From positions 1 through 11,753 of the forward strand of contig DAOVLG010000024.1 of the NCBI GenBank assembly GCA_030631385.1: a stretch of DNA of 11,753 nt. The letters run 5' to 3'. Of this stretch, positions 6,249 through 11,753 are shown one piece after another (position 1 is the stretch's first letter; every line of letters begins with the position of its first letter). Under the pieces are notes generated by a model. The model was not told where the DNA came from and made no database searches. It saw nothing but the letters and a program-made list of their open reading frames with translations. The stretch is from Candidatus Coatesiibacteriota bacterium (GTDB lineage: Bacteria; RBG-13-66-14). Made by a program: the position numbers and the translations under genes.

Positions 6249-6309
6249 GCGGGGCTGTGATCCAACGCACGGCGTTGGCGCGGGGCTGTGATCCAACGCA
6301 CGGCGCTGG
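6249..6309. repeat. Two-unit 31-bp tandem repeat with internal hairpin
   Basis: Units at 6249-6279 and 6280-6309 are identical except for one T-to-C change near the end of the second. Each carries CCAACGC-ACG-GCGTTGG; the stem is perfect in unit 1 (6262-6278), and the substitution introduces one mismatch in unit 2. The second unit abuts the TAA of the TPR lipoprotein gene (6310-6312). Only two units, with no spacers, so this is not a CRISPR. Confidence 0.85.
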
Positions 6310-7341
6310 TTACTGGGTCAGTTGGATCATCGCCACCTGGGAGAGGACCTGAACCAGCGCCAGGCTGAGCCGTCCGCCCGTGCGCACGTGCTCCCCGATC
6401 AGCTCCAGGGTGTCGTCGTAGCGCCCGAGCTGGGCGTATAGCACCGCCAGGTTCTGCACCAGGGTCAGCCGGTTGCCCTCGCTCAGGAAGGGCTTCGCCA
6501 GTGCCGCCTCGGCGATGGGCAGGCCGGTGGCCAGGTCCGGGGTCGGCCCGCTGGCCAGGAAGACGAGCACCGCCTCGAGGGCCAACGGATCGCCGTACTC
6601 GGGGAACCTCTCCTTGGCCTCCTTCAGATAGCTCTGGTGGGCGCTCGGATCAACCGGGTTGAAGGTGAACTGGATCAGCATCTCGTAGGCGGCCATCTGA
6701 TCGGCCGGTTCGGTGGAGCGGCTCAGGGCGATCTCGGCCTCGGCGACGGCTTCGGCCATCCGCTGAGTCAGCGAGTAGACCTGGGCCATCCCCTTCGGGC
6801 CGGCCCAGTGGTCCGGGGCGATCTCGTTGCAGTAATCGAACTGGTTCTCGGCCATCTCGAGGGCGCCGAACTGGGCGTAGGTCAGACCCAGGAGATAGTT
6901 AAGGCCGGGGTGGAGCGGATCGGCGGCCAACCCCTCGTTGAGAGCAGCCTGAGCCGCGGCGGTCAGGGGTGAGGTGATGACGTCCAGGCCGAACTGAGCT
7001 TTCGCCATCTGCTCCTGATTCATGCCCGGCTGCGGTCCCATGAGGATCTGGAGGGACTGCTTCTCCTCGAAATTCTGGTAGGCCGCCCGGTAGCAGCGTT
7101 CGGCCACGGCGGAGTCGCGCCCCTCGCCGGCCCGTTCCAGGTGCTCCTCGACGACACCCAGGCTCAGGACCAGCCGGTAGCCCAGCTCGGCCTCCTCGTA
7201 CCGGCCCCCGGCCAGAGCTTCGTCAGCCACTTCAAGTATCTTGCCCACGTCAACCTTGTTACCCGCCTCGGCCCCCTCGCTGCAGGCGGTGAGGCCGAGA
7301 AGGACCGTGGCGAAAAGAGAAAAAAGCAGAAACCTGCGCAT
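6310..7341 (-). CDS. Lipoprotein with TPR-like repeats
   Basis: A 343-aa exported protein. Residues 1-20 form a lipoprotein signal (MRR, hydrophobic core, lipobox LTAC with C20), so it should be lipid-anchored to a membrane after cleavage. The mature part is almost entirely helical, with TPR-like helix pairs, for example HPGLNYLLGLTYAQFGALEMAENQFDYCNEIAPDHW and EGNRLTLVQNLAVLYAQLGRYDDTLELIGEH; the asparagine-alanine-alanine-glycine spacing of TPRs is recognisable though degenerate. Such proteins usually scaffold envelope complexes; no enzymatic motif is present. The ATG at 7341 has GAGGCG a few bases upstream and its own strong promoter at 7390-7418. It lies 94 bases after the beta-barrel gene on the same strand. 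No specific function is assigned. Confidence 0.85.
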   Translation of the reverse strand: MRRFLLFSLFATVLLGLTACSEGAEAGNKVDVGKILEVADEALAGGRYEEAELGYRLVLSLGVVEEHLERAGEGRDSAVAERCYRAAYQNFEEKQSLQILMGPQPGMNQEQMAKAQFGLDVITSPLTAAAQAALNEGLAADPLHPGLNYLLGLTYAQFGALEMAENQFDYCNEIAPDHWAGPKGMAQVYSLTQRMAEAVAEAEIALSRSTEPADQMAAYEMLIQFTFNPVDPSAHQSYLKEAKERFPEYGDPLALEAVLVFLASGPTPDLATGLPIAEAALAKPFLSEGNRLTLVQNLAVLYAQLGRYDDTLELIGEHVRTGGRLSLALVQVLSQVAMIQLTQ

Positions 7342-7389
7342 GAAACGCCTCGCTTCATTTTAGGAACTCAAACGACGAGTCAGGGGGGG

Positions 7390-7418
7390 ATTATAGCGGT
7401 CCGGGGGGATAAATGCAA
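7390..7418 (-). promoter_or_regulatory. Strong sigma70-like promoter of the TPR lipoprotein gene
   Basis: On the minus strand TTGCAT (7418-7413), a 17-base spacer and a perfect TATAAT (7395-7390). The start point would be near 7383 and the leader about 42 nt. It lies in the 94-base gap after the upstream beta-barrel gene, so the TPR gene need not depend on read-through. Confidence 0.65.
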
Positions 7419-7435
7419 CGCCCCGGCAGTTGGAG

Positions 7436-8053
7436 CTAGAAGAAGACCTGGGCGCCCAGGCCGAACCCGTAGGAACCCCACCCGTAGGACTCGAACAGTT
7501 GGGTCGTACAGTCCAAGATGAGCCGGAAGCACTCCGAGAAGCCCACGTGTAACCCGGCGGAGAGGTCACAGCCGACGATAACTTCCGTTTGAAGGGACGT
7601 CGCCACGTGCAACCTGGGTTTAGCGGCAACGTAGAGGGGCAGAAACGGGAGGTTGGAATCGATGTAGATATGTGCGTTAACGGTGGGTCCGTAAAAATAC
7701 TCGAATCCACCCCCGATGGAAAGGGTTACCGAATCGGGGTCGTTAACCACCATCCACTTGCAGCTCGCCTCACCCCCACCCCAACCCCCCGGATACCCGA
7801 TACAGGACCCCGCCTGAAGAGCGAGATCGAATACCTCCGAAAGGCCAACGTCAACCCGCAGCAGCGGCAGCTCGATAAAAGAGAGTTCTGGATCAAAAAC
7901 ATCATAGCTGGCAACTTCGAAGATAAATCCTCCGCCGGCGGTGAGACCCACCTTCCCCGCGCCCACCGTTTTGGCCGTGGTCAAGTTGGTCATGTAGCAG
8001 CCGAAGGTGATTAGAATCCACGGTAGAGACCAGCACAGAGACTGAGCTCTCAT
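7436..8053 (-). CDS. Predicted outer-membrane beta-barrel protein, possibly lipid-anchored
   Basis: A 205-aa exported protein. It has a hydrophobic N-terminus (about 7-18) followed by GCYMTNLTTAKTVGAGKVGLTAGGG. The Cys at 19 (ITFGC) is a weak lipobox, but the C-Y-x-T-x-x-T-A-K-T-x-G-x-G-K pattern resembles a group of small envelope proteins in under-studied phyla that carry a lipidated Cys at this place. The rest alternates polar and hydrophobic residues with Gly and aromatics, as in transmembrane beta-strands, and ends in GLGAQVFF; a terminal Phe is the usual barrel-assembly signal. Function unknown; it could be a porin-like or structural protein. The frame is open upstream to 8296, but the ATG at 8053 has the SD GGGGAGAG and a good promoter directly upstream. 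Confidence 0.75.
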   Translation of the reverse strand: MRAQSLCWSLPWILITFGCYMTNLTTAKTVGAGKVGLTAGGGFIFEVASYDVFDPELSFIELPLLRVDVGLSEVFDLALQAGSCIGYPGGWGGGEASCKWMVVNDPDSVTLSIGGGFEYFYGPTVNAHIYIDSNLPFLPLYVAAKPRLHVATSLQTEVIVGCDLSAGLHVGFSECFRLILDCTTQLFESYGWGSYGFGLGAQVFF

Positions 8054-8089
8054 GAGCTCTCCCCGGTTGAATAAACACGCATGCTCCTG

Positions 8090-8119
8090 ATTGTATTGCA
8101 CATCGGGTCGGGTTGTAAA
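8090..8119 (-). promoter_or_regulatory. Sigma70-like promoter of the beta-barrel gene
   Basis: On the minus strand TTTACA (8119-8114), an 18-base spacer and TACAAT (8095-8090), each five of six matches. The start point near 8083 gives a leader of about 30 nt with the SD GGGGAGAG. This also excludes the longer reading of the gene. Confidence 0.6.
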
Positions 8120-8132
8120 GCCGAATTCCCGC

Positions 8133-8161
8133 TTGCGAAAGGGTGAGCTAGCGGTTATCCT
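8133..8161 (+). promoter_or_regulatory. Possible promoter of the 8232-9561 gene group
   Basis: TTGCGA (8133-8138), 17 bases, TATCCT (8156-8161), each four of six matches to consensus, about 64 bases before the first ATG. It would diverge from the beta-barrel promoter. Weak evidence. Confidence 0.3.
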
Positions 8162-8231
8162 TGCTCCTGTGCGGGGGTCCGTAGCCGGCTCGTCGGACCG
8201 ACCAAGTCGGTTACCGAAGACGAGGAGCCCG

Positions 8232-8623
8232 ATGCCCAAGCTCCTGGATAACCTCCGCTGGCAACGCATGTGGACCTCCCATCTCGGGGCGATCAAGGGT
8301 TGTTTGGACTACATGGGGCTGAACGTGTCCCTGCCCTGGCTCTTCGGCGCCACCGGCCACGCCTTCGTCCTCAACGTAAGCGACGTGGTCTGCCCCAGCG
8401 GCCCCACCGCCTGGAACACCCACACATGATCCACCAACTGGGAAGGAACCTCGGGTATGTCGCCGACACCTTCCCCTTCTTCGCCCTCAAGCCGGCGTAT
8501 ATCGAGTACGCGGACCGGCGTAAAAACGCCATCGAGGCCCTCGGTAAGGCGCGCGCCGCCGAGGCCAAGGCCCCTGCGACCCTGGAGGAGCTGTTGGGGA
8601 AGCTGCCGACGGAGAAAAGGTAA
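8232..8623 (+). pseudogene. Decayed or split paralogue of the C39/BtrH-like protein at 9747-10706
   Basis: Two frames together match only the two ends of the downstream 319-aa protein. Part 1 (ATG 8232 to TGA 8429, 65 aa) aligns with residues 1-63 of that protein, including TSHLG-IKGCLDY, WLFG-TGHAF and VCPSGPTAWNT. A net gain of two bases near 8418-8425 shifts the frame. Part 2 (8426-8623, 65 aa) then matches residues 64-75 and, directly after GY, residues 271-319 (VAD-FPFF...). About 195 residues (roughly 585 bases) are missing. The cysteine at residue 20 of the full copy is Ala here. Part 1 has a GAGGAG SD five bases before its ATG. The two parts overlap by ATGA, so both could still be translated by coupling; I think loss of function is likelier. 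Many silent differences from the downstream copy show an old duplication. Confidence 0.8.
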
Positions 8624-8625
8624 TC

Positions 8626-9561
8626 ATGGTCGAGCCCTGGGAAGAGGAGGTGCTCGTCGGACACCGTTGGGGTTGCCACGGCGAGGAGCGGGGTCGGGAG
8701 GAGCTGGACCGGCTCCGTAGATTGTGGGACGAAGCCCGCCCCCTAAGCGAAGCCTCGCGGAAGCTCGTCGAGGAGATCCGTACTCTGGAGATCTGCAACT
8801 GGGACCTGGAGAACGGCTTCACGACCTTGTTACGCGCCATCGGAAAGGGTGAGCCCCTTGGCCGGAGCGTCGGTCACCTTGCCTCAATGTCCGACGGGCG
8901 TTGGAAGAGAATCTGGGCCTACTACCTCACGCTCAGGGACTGGCTGACCAGTGTGGAAAAGAGTAGCTACACCGCGCTCCTCCGAGACGTTGACCCCGAG
9001 GAGGAGGTCAAGGAGCATATAGAGGGGATGCTCGGGGAGCGCACCGAGCTCAAGGAGCTCTACGTGGAGCGTTTCTGCCGCTGCCTGGAGTTCTGGCTCG
9101 GCGGCATACCCCCCGAGGGATCCCCCCAGAGGACGGCCCACGAACCGGCGGCTAAGGTCCTGGAGGAGCGCATCCGCGAGCTGGACCCCGGGGGACGCAT
9201 TCTAAGCGCCATGCACCTGGAGGGAGACGGCCGGCTGGAACCCTGCAGCCACAAGGCCTTCCGCCGGTACGACATCATCGTCTCCAGCATCGGAAGCGGT
9301 GAGTGGCGGAAGGTTATGCCCATGCGCGGCACCGACGGCTTCGGGCGGGCGGCACTCCTGGAACGGCTAATCACCCCCGTAGAGACCTGGGTCGAGGAAC
9401 GGGGCGAGCTTGTCAAAGACGAGGAGGCGCGGTATCAAGAAACATTCGCCCTGTTGGGCGAAAGGAAACCGGAGAAGGTTTTCCTCGCCGCGTTCCTGAC
9501 CTCCATCCTGCGGGCCCAGGCGCTCTCCGCCATCAAGCGAGCAGAGGAGCGGAATAAATAA
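8626..9561 (+). CDS. Unrecognised helical protein, 311 aa
   Basis: I do not recognise this protein. It starts two bases after the split paralogue and is probably co-transcribed with it; AAAAGG lies just before the ATG. It is cytoplasmic by appearance: no signal peptide and no membrane segment. It is strongly charged, with long predicted helices (about 18-52 rich in Glu/Arg; 108-160; 265-311) and a central Trp/Tyr-rich stretch (about 90-107, RWKRIWAYYLTLRDWL). Cysteines (C17, C57, C150, C152 and one in PCSHKAF) do not form a clear metal motif. A less helical block, about residues 185-235 (HLEGDGRLEPCSHKAFRR, then YDIIVSSIGSGEWRKVMPM), could be a small beta domain. No catalytic motif found. Its position between two copies of one family suggests a joint role, but this is inference. 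Confidence 0.8.
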   Translation: MVEPWEEEVLVGHRWGCHGEERGREELDRLRRLWDEARPLSEASRKLVEEIRTLEICNWDLENGFTTLLRAIGKGEPLGRSVGHLASMSDGRWKRIWAYYLTLRDWLTSVEKSSYTALLRDVDPEEEVKEHIEGMLGERTELKELYVERFCRCLEFWLGGIPPEGSPQRTAHEPAAKVLEERIRELDPGGRILSAMHLEGDGRLEPCSHKAFRRYDIIVSSIGSGEWRKVMPMRGTDGFGRAALLERLITPVETWVEERGELVKDEEARYQETFALLGERKPEKVFLAAFLTSILRAQALSAIKRAEERNK

Positions 9562-9746
9562 CACCTTTGCCCGGCACTTCCCGGCGAATCGAAGAAAAAC
9601 AACGCACATCACGGATGTTTAACGGGGGAACCAACCACGGAATCCACGGTGTATAAGGACTATTCGGATTGACGCGGAGCCCCGTCAGGTAGTAAGGTAG
9701 AGTTGGACGTAAATTCACCTACCTTCGCAAAAACGGGAGAGGTCAA
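9562..9746 (+). promoter_or_regulatory. Gap before the C39-like gene with a weak promoter candidate
   Basis: No gene is seen. TTGACG at 9669-9674 is a fair -35, but the best -10 candidates (TAGTAA after 15 bases, TAAGGT after 18) are poor. A TATAAG at about 9652 lacks a matching -35. GGGAGAGG (9735-9742) is the SD for the GTG at 9747. No terminator is evident after 9561, so read-through from the upstream gene is possible. Confidence 0.25.
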
Positions 9747-10706
9747 GTGGTAAAAGAGATTGATAACCTGCGCTGGAAGTGCTTTTGGACCTCCCACCTC
9801 GGCTGCATCAAAGGCTGCCTGGATTACCTGGGAGTCGAAGTATCCGACACCTGGCTCTTCGGGACCACCGGCCACGCATTCATCATCAACATACACGAAC
9901 AGGTTTGTCCCAGCGGACCAACCGCCTGGAACACGGAGATGATCACCCGGCTGGGGAAGAACGTCGGGTACACCGAAGAGGTAATCACGGGCTTAAAGAC
10001 GGACCGCGACTTCGAGAAGAAACAGGAACTCGCCTGGAACACGATCAAGGGGGCGATCAACGAGGGGGTTCCCTGCTACGGCTGGGAGCTCGACATCCCC
10101 GAGTTCTACGTGATCTACGGCTATGATGACCGGGGCTACTACTACTCGGGACCCAAATGCGACGAGGGCAAGGGGCCCAAGCCCTGGCGGGAGGTTGGTA
10201 ATACCCAGATCGGCTGCCTGGAGATGTACACGGTGAAGAAGAGTGAGCCCGCCCGGGTCAAGACCGCCGTGAAGGAGGCGCTGGAGTTCGTTCTGGAGTA
10301 CGCCGGGAGTCCGAAGAAGTGGATTTATTCCAGGTACAAGGCCGGTCTGGCCGCCTATGACAACTGGATCGGTGCTCTGGAGTCCGCTACCGCCGACGGG
10401 TGGGGCATGGCGTACAACGCCGCGGTGTGGAGCGAGTGCCGTGACTTCGCCTACAAGTTCCTCCGGGAGGCGGCCGAGCGCCTCGGCGGACAGGTGGTCG
10501 CCCTCTTCTACAAGGCGGCGGGGCATTACAGAGTCGTGTCGGAGAACCTGAAGAAGGTGGCCGACAAATTCCCCTTCTTCACCATGAAGCCGGAGTACAT
10601 CGAGGATGAAACCCGCCGTCGCTCCACCATCGAAGCACTCAAGTCGGCCCGCAAGGCCGAGGCCTCGGGGTTGGATCTCCTGGAGCGACTGGTGAAGGAG
10701 CTTTAG
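9747..10706 (+). CDS. Papain-like C39/BtrH-type fold protein, 319 aa, function unknown
   Basis: A cytoplasmic-looking protein without signal or membrane segments. The N-terminal region resembles C39-peptidase/BtrH-like domains: SHLGCIKGCLDYLGVEVSD (16-34; Cys20 and Cys24 on a helix where such folds place the nucleophile), then WLFGTTGHAFIINI (36-49) and VCPSGPTAWN (53-62). A second strand pair GWELDIPEFYVIYGYDDRGYYYSGP (112-136) is shaped like the core that normally carries the catalytic His (HxVVVxGYD), but the position corresponding to His holds Glu-Phe. A helical C-terminal half contains GLAAYDNWIGAL (200-211) and AAVWSECRDFAYKFLREAAERL. It may therefore be an acyltransferase/peptidase-like enzyme with an altered active site, or a non-catalytic relative. 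It starts at GTG 9747 with a GGGAGAGG SD; a strong terminator follows. The fold is a tentative call from pattern; the conserved gene is secure. Confidence 0.75.
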   Translation: MVKEIDNLRWKCFWTSHLGCIKGCLDYLGVEVSDTWLFGTTGHAFIINIHEQVCPSGPTAWNTEMITRLGKNVGYTEEVITGLKTDRDFEKKQELAWNTIKGAINEGVPCYGWELDIPEFYVIYGYDDRGYYYSGPKCDEGKGPKPWREVGNTQIGCLEMYTVKKSEPARVKTAVKEALEFVLEYAGSPKKWIYSRYKAGLAAYDNWIGALESATADGWGMAYNAAVWSECRDFAYKFLREAAERLGGQVVALFYKAAGHYRVVSENLKKVADKFPFFTMKPEYIEDETRRRSTIEALKSARKAEASGLDLLERLVKEL

Positions 10707-10728
10707 CGGCCGGCCTATCCCCGATTAG

Positions 10729-10751
10729 AAACCCCGGTCCGGGGTTTTTTT
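10729..10751 (+). terminator. Intrinsic terminator after the C39-like gene
   Basis: Stem AAACCCC-GGTCC-GGGGTTT followed by a run of seven T residues (10745-10751), 23 bases after the stop codon at 10704-10706. It should end transcription of the 9747-10706 gene and isolates the downstream hydrolase gene. Confidence 0.85.
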
Positions 10752-10842
10752 AACCTCGCTCCACGCCGGTCGGAATACCCGCCTTAGGCTGGATGGGTGG
10801 TGACGATACTGGCGAGGAGGTAGGAGAGGACGGCGCCGAGCA

Positions 10843-11736
10843 ATGTCTGCGGGTACAGAGGTCATCCTCCTCGGCACCGGCACCCCCAACGCCGAGCCGG
10901 AGCGTTCGGGGCCGGCGGTCGCCTTAATCACAGACGGCAGACCCTACCTGGTGGACTTCGGCCCCGGTGTCGTCCGGCGCGCCGCCATGGAGGGGCTCGA
11001 CGTGACCGAACTAAACCGGGCTTTCCTCACCCACCTCCACTCCGACCACACCGCGGGCTACCCCGATCTCATCCTCACACCCTGGGTGCTGGAACGAGAT
11101 GAGCGGCTGGAGGTCTATGGCCCTGAAGGCATCCGGGCCATGACCGAGCACATCCTGGCGGCTTATCAGCAAGATATCGATGAGCGCCTCCACGGGCTGG
11201 AGCCTGCCAACGATAGGGGATACCTGGTGAACGTGCACGAGATCGAGCCTGGCATCGTCTATCGCGATTCGAACGTCACCGTGAGCCCTGGATCGCGGGC
11301 ATCCCTGCCCGCTCGTACCCCAGCGGGCATCGTCTATCGTGATTCGAACGTCACCGTGAGTGCCTTTCCGGTAAGTCACGGCTCCCTGCGGTCGTACGGC
11401 TACAAGTTCCGCACGCCAGACCGAAGCATCGTGATCTCCGGCGATACCGCCCCCACCGAGCGCATTGTCGAAGAATGTCGCAGGTGCGATGTCCTCATCC
11501 ACGAGGTGTACTCGGTGGCCGGACTTGAATCCCACGCCCCCGCCTGGCAGAAATACCACTCCAGCGTTCACACCTCTGCTTACGAGCTTGCCGAGATGGC
11601 ATCGTTAGCTAAGCCTGGACTCCTGATTCTCTACCACCAGCTCCTCTGGGGCACCTCTGAGAAAGAGCTTCTCTCGGAGATCCGAAGAGGCTACGACGGG
11701 TTGGTCGTTTCCGGCAGGGACCTCGATGTGTACTAG
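10843..11736 (+). CDS. MBL-fold metallo-hydrolase (RNase Z-like), with in-frame 25-codon duplication
   Basis: A 297-aa metal-dependent hydrolase of the metallo-beta-lactamase fold. Zinc ligands are in place: HLHSDH (64-69), H179 in VSHG, D201 in SGDT, H243 in YHSSVHTS and H265 in LILYHQ. The opening LLGTGTPNAEPERSGPA (9-25) and the C-terminal helix-strand pattern fit the RNase Z/arylsulfatase-like branch; RNA or small-ester substrates cannot be told apart. The odd part is residues 137-173, where GIVYRDSNVTVS occurs twice, separated by PGSRASLPARTPA; removing one 25-codon unit would give a normal 272-aa enzyme. The insert lies just before the strand leading to H179, in a variable surface region, so activity may survive. 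The ATG at 10843 is set by GGAGAGGA 12 bases upstream; a better AGGAGG lies farther off (10814). No clear promoter is seen. Confidence 0.9.
   Translation: MSAGTEVILLGTGTPNAEPERSGPAVALITDGRPYLVDFGPGVVRRAAMEGLDVTELNRAFLTHLHSDHTAGYPDLILTPWVLERDERLEVYGPEGIRAMTEHILAAYQQDIDERLHGLEPANDRGYLVNVHEIEPGIVYRDSNVTVSPGSRASLPARTPAGIVYRDSNVTVSAFPVSHGSLRSYGYKFRTPDRSIVISGDTAPTERIVEECRRCDVLIHEVYSVAGLESHAPAWQKYHSSVHTSAYELAEMASLAKPGLLILYHQLLWGTSEKELLSEIRRGYDGLVVSGRDLDVY
11251..11360 (+). repeat. Intragenic direct repeat with embedded hairpin
   Basis: A 35-bp sequence at 11251-11285 recurs at 11326-11360 with one silent C-to-T change; the 75-base period keeps the frame. The 40 bases between them contain a perfect hairpin GCGGGCA-TCCC-TGCCCGC (11295-11312). 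GCGGGCATC also appears at the left edge of the second copy (11323-11331). Confidence 0.9.
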
Positions 11737-11753
11737 GATCCACCCTCATCCTA

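Larger units (their letters stand above)
5949..6309. repeat. Repeat-rich gap between convergent genes
   Basis: No gene is supported in these 361 bases. The stretch is a mosaic of short repeats: two copies of a CCCTCACCC-type unit, each followed by AGCGACCAACGG; the word GCGGGGCTGT(G)ATCC three times; a CCAGCTT-C-AAGCTGG hairpin directly abutting a GGGCCGACCT palindrome; and a 31-bp tandem repeat ending at the stop codon of the TPR gene. The elements recur partly at 1120-1391. No transposase or long terminal inverted repeats are present. Confidence 0.8.

Noticed and set aside
6249..6309. Possible CRISPR array
   Set aside because: Only two directly adjacent units with no spacers and no cas genes; a simple tandem duplication.
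5949..6309. Possible insertion sequence or integron remnant
   Set aside because: No transposase or integrase fragment, no long terminal inverted repeats and no target-site duplication around the block.
7141..7521. Plus-strand frame across the TPR gene's 5' end
   Set aside because: It overlaps the signal peptide and promoter of the minus-strand gene and shows no domain or SD.
8054..8296. Extension of the beta-barrel protein frame to 8296
   Set aside because: The added residues contain no signal sequence and would place the promoter and SD inside the gene.
8418..8430. Programmed frameshift joining the two parts of the split paralogue
   Set aside because: No slippery heptamer is present (the site is CACCCACACATGA), and the fragment after it lacks the protein's middle 195 residues, so a joined product would still be incomplete.
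10799..10822. Short leader frame (GTG to TAG, 7 codons) before the metallo-hydrolase
   Set aside because: No SD, no attenuator-like structure, and no amino-acid bias.

Overview
The window is GC-rich bacterial chromosome. Three features point to a Gram-negative (diderm) cell: a lipoprotein-type TPR protein, a predicted outer-membrane beta-barrel protein ending in Phe, and conventional sigma70-like promoters with Shine-Dalgarno (SD) sites. Palindromic intergenic repeats, a two-component Fe-S/flavin module with an ancestral archaeal/thermophile flavour, and several unrecognised genes suggest an uncultured or little-studied lineage. I cannot name the phylum from sequence alone. No rRNA, tRNA, CRISPR array, insertion sequence or phage gene is visible.

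Layout. (1) 1-1119, minus: 5' part of a Rel/SpoT-type (p)ppGpp synthetase/hydrolase, cut by the window edge. (2) 1120-1391: repeat-bearing gap. (3) 1392-2822, minus: phosphoglucomutase/phosphomannomutase. It is divergent, through a 178-bp two-promoter region, from (4) a plus-strand operon at 3001-5948: 4Fe-4S protein, GNAT acetyltransferase, BFD-like [2Fe-2S] protein, DAO-family FAD oxidoreductase, HicB-like protein and a truncated HicA remnant. The two Fe-S proteins and the flavoprotein resemble accessory and catalytic subunits of dye-linked proline dehydrogenase-type amine oxidoreductases, but no second flavoprotein (alpha) subunit is present here. (5) 5949-6309: a nest of palindromic and tandem repeats between convergent genes. 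(6) 6310-7341, minus: TPR lipoprotein with its own near-consensus promoter. (7) 7436-8053, minus: small beta-barrel protein.

(8) 8232-10751, plus: the least explained region. A full-length 319-aa papain/C39-BtrH-like protein (9747-10706) is preceded by a decayed or split paralogue (8232-8623) and by an unrecognised 311-aa helical protein (8626-9561). This is the best candidate for an undescribed system. (9) 10843-11736, plus: RNase Z-like metallo-beta-lactamase-fold hydrolase carrying an in-frame 25-codon insertion/duplication that contains a perfect hairpin.

A theme links several parts. Short palindromic units lie between genes, appear to have truncated hicA, form the apparent terminator of the oxidoreductase operon, and a hairpin of similar style sits inside the MBL coding sequence.
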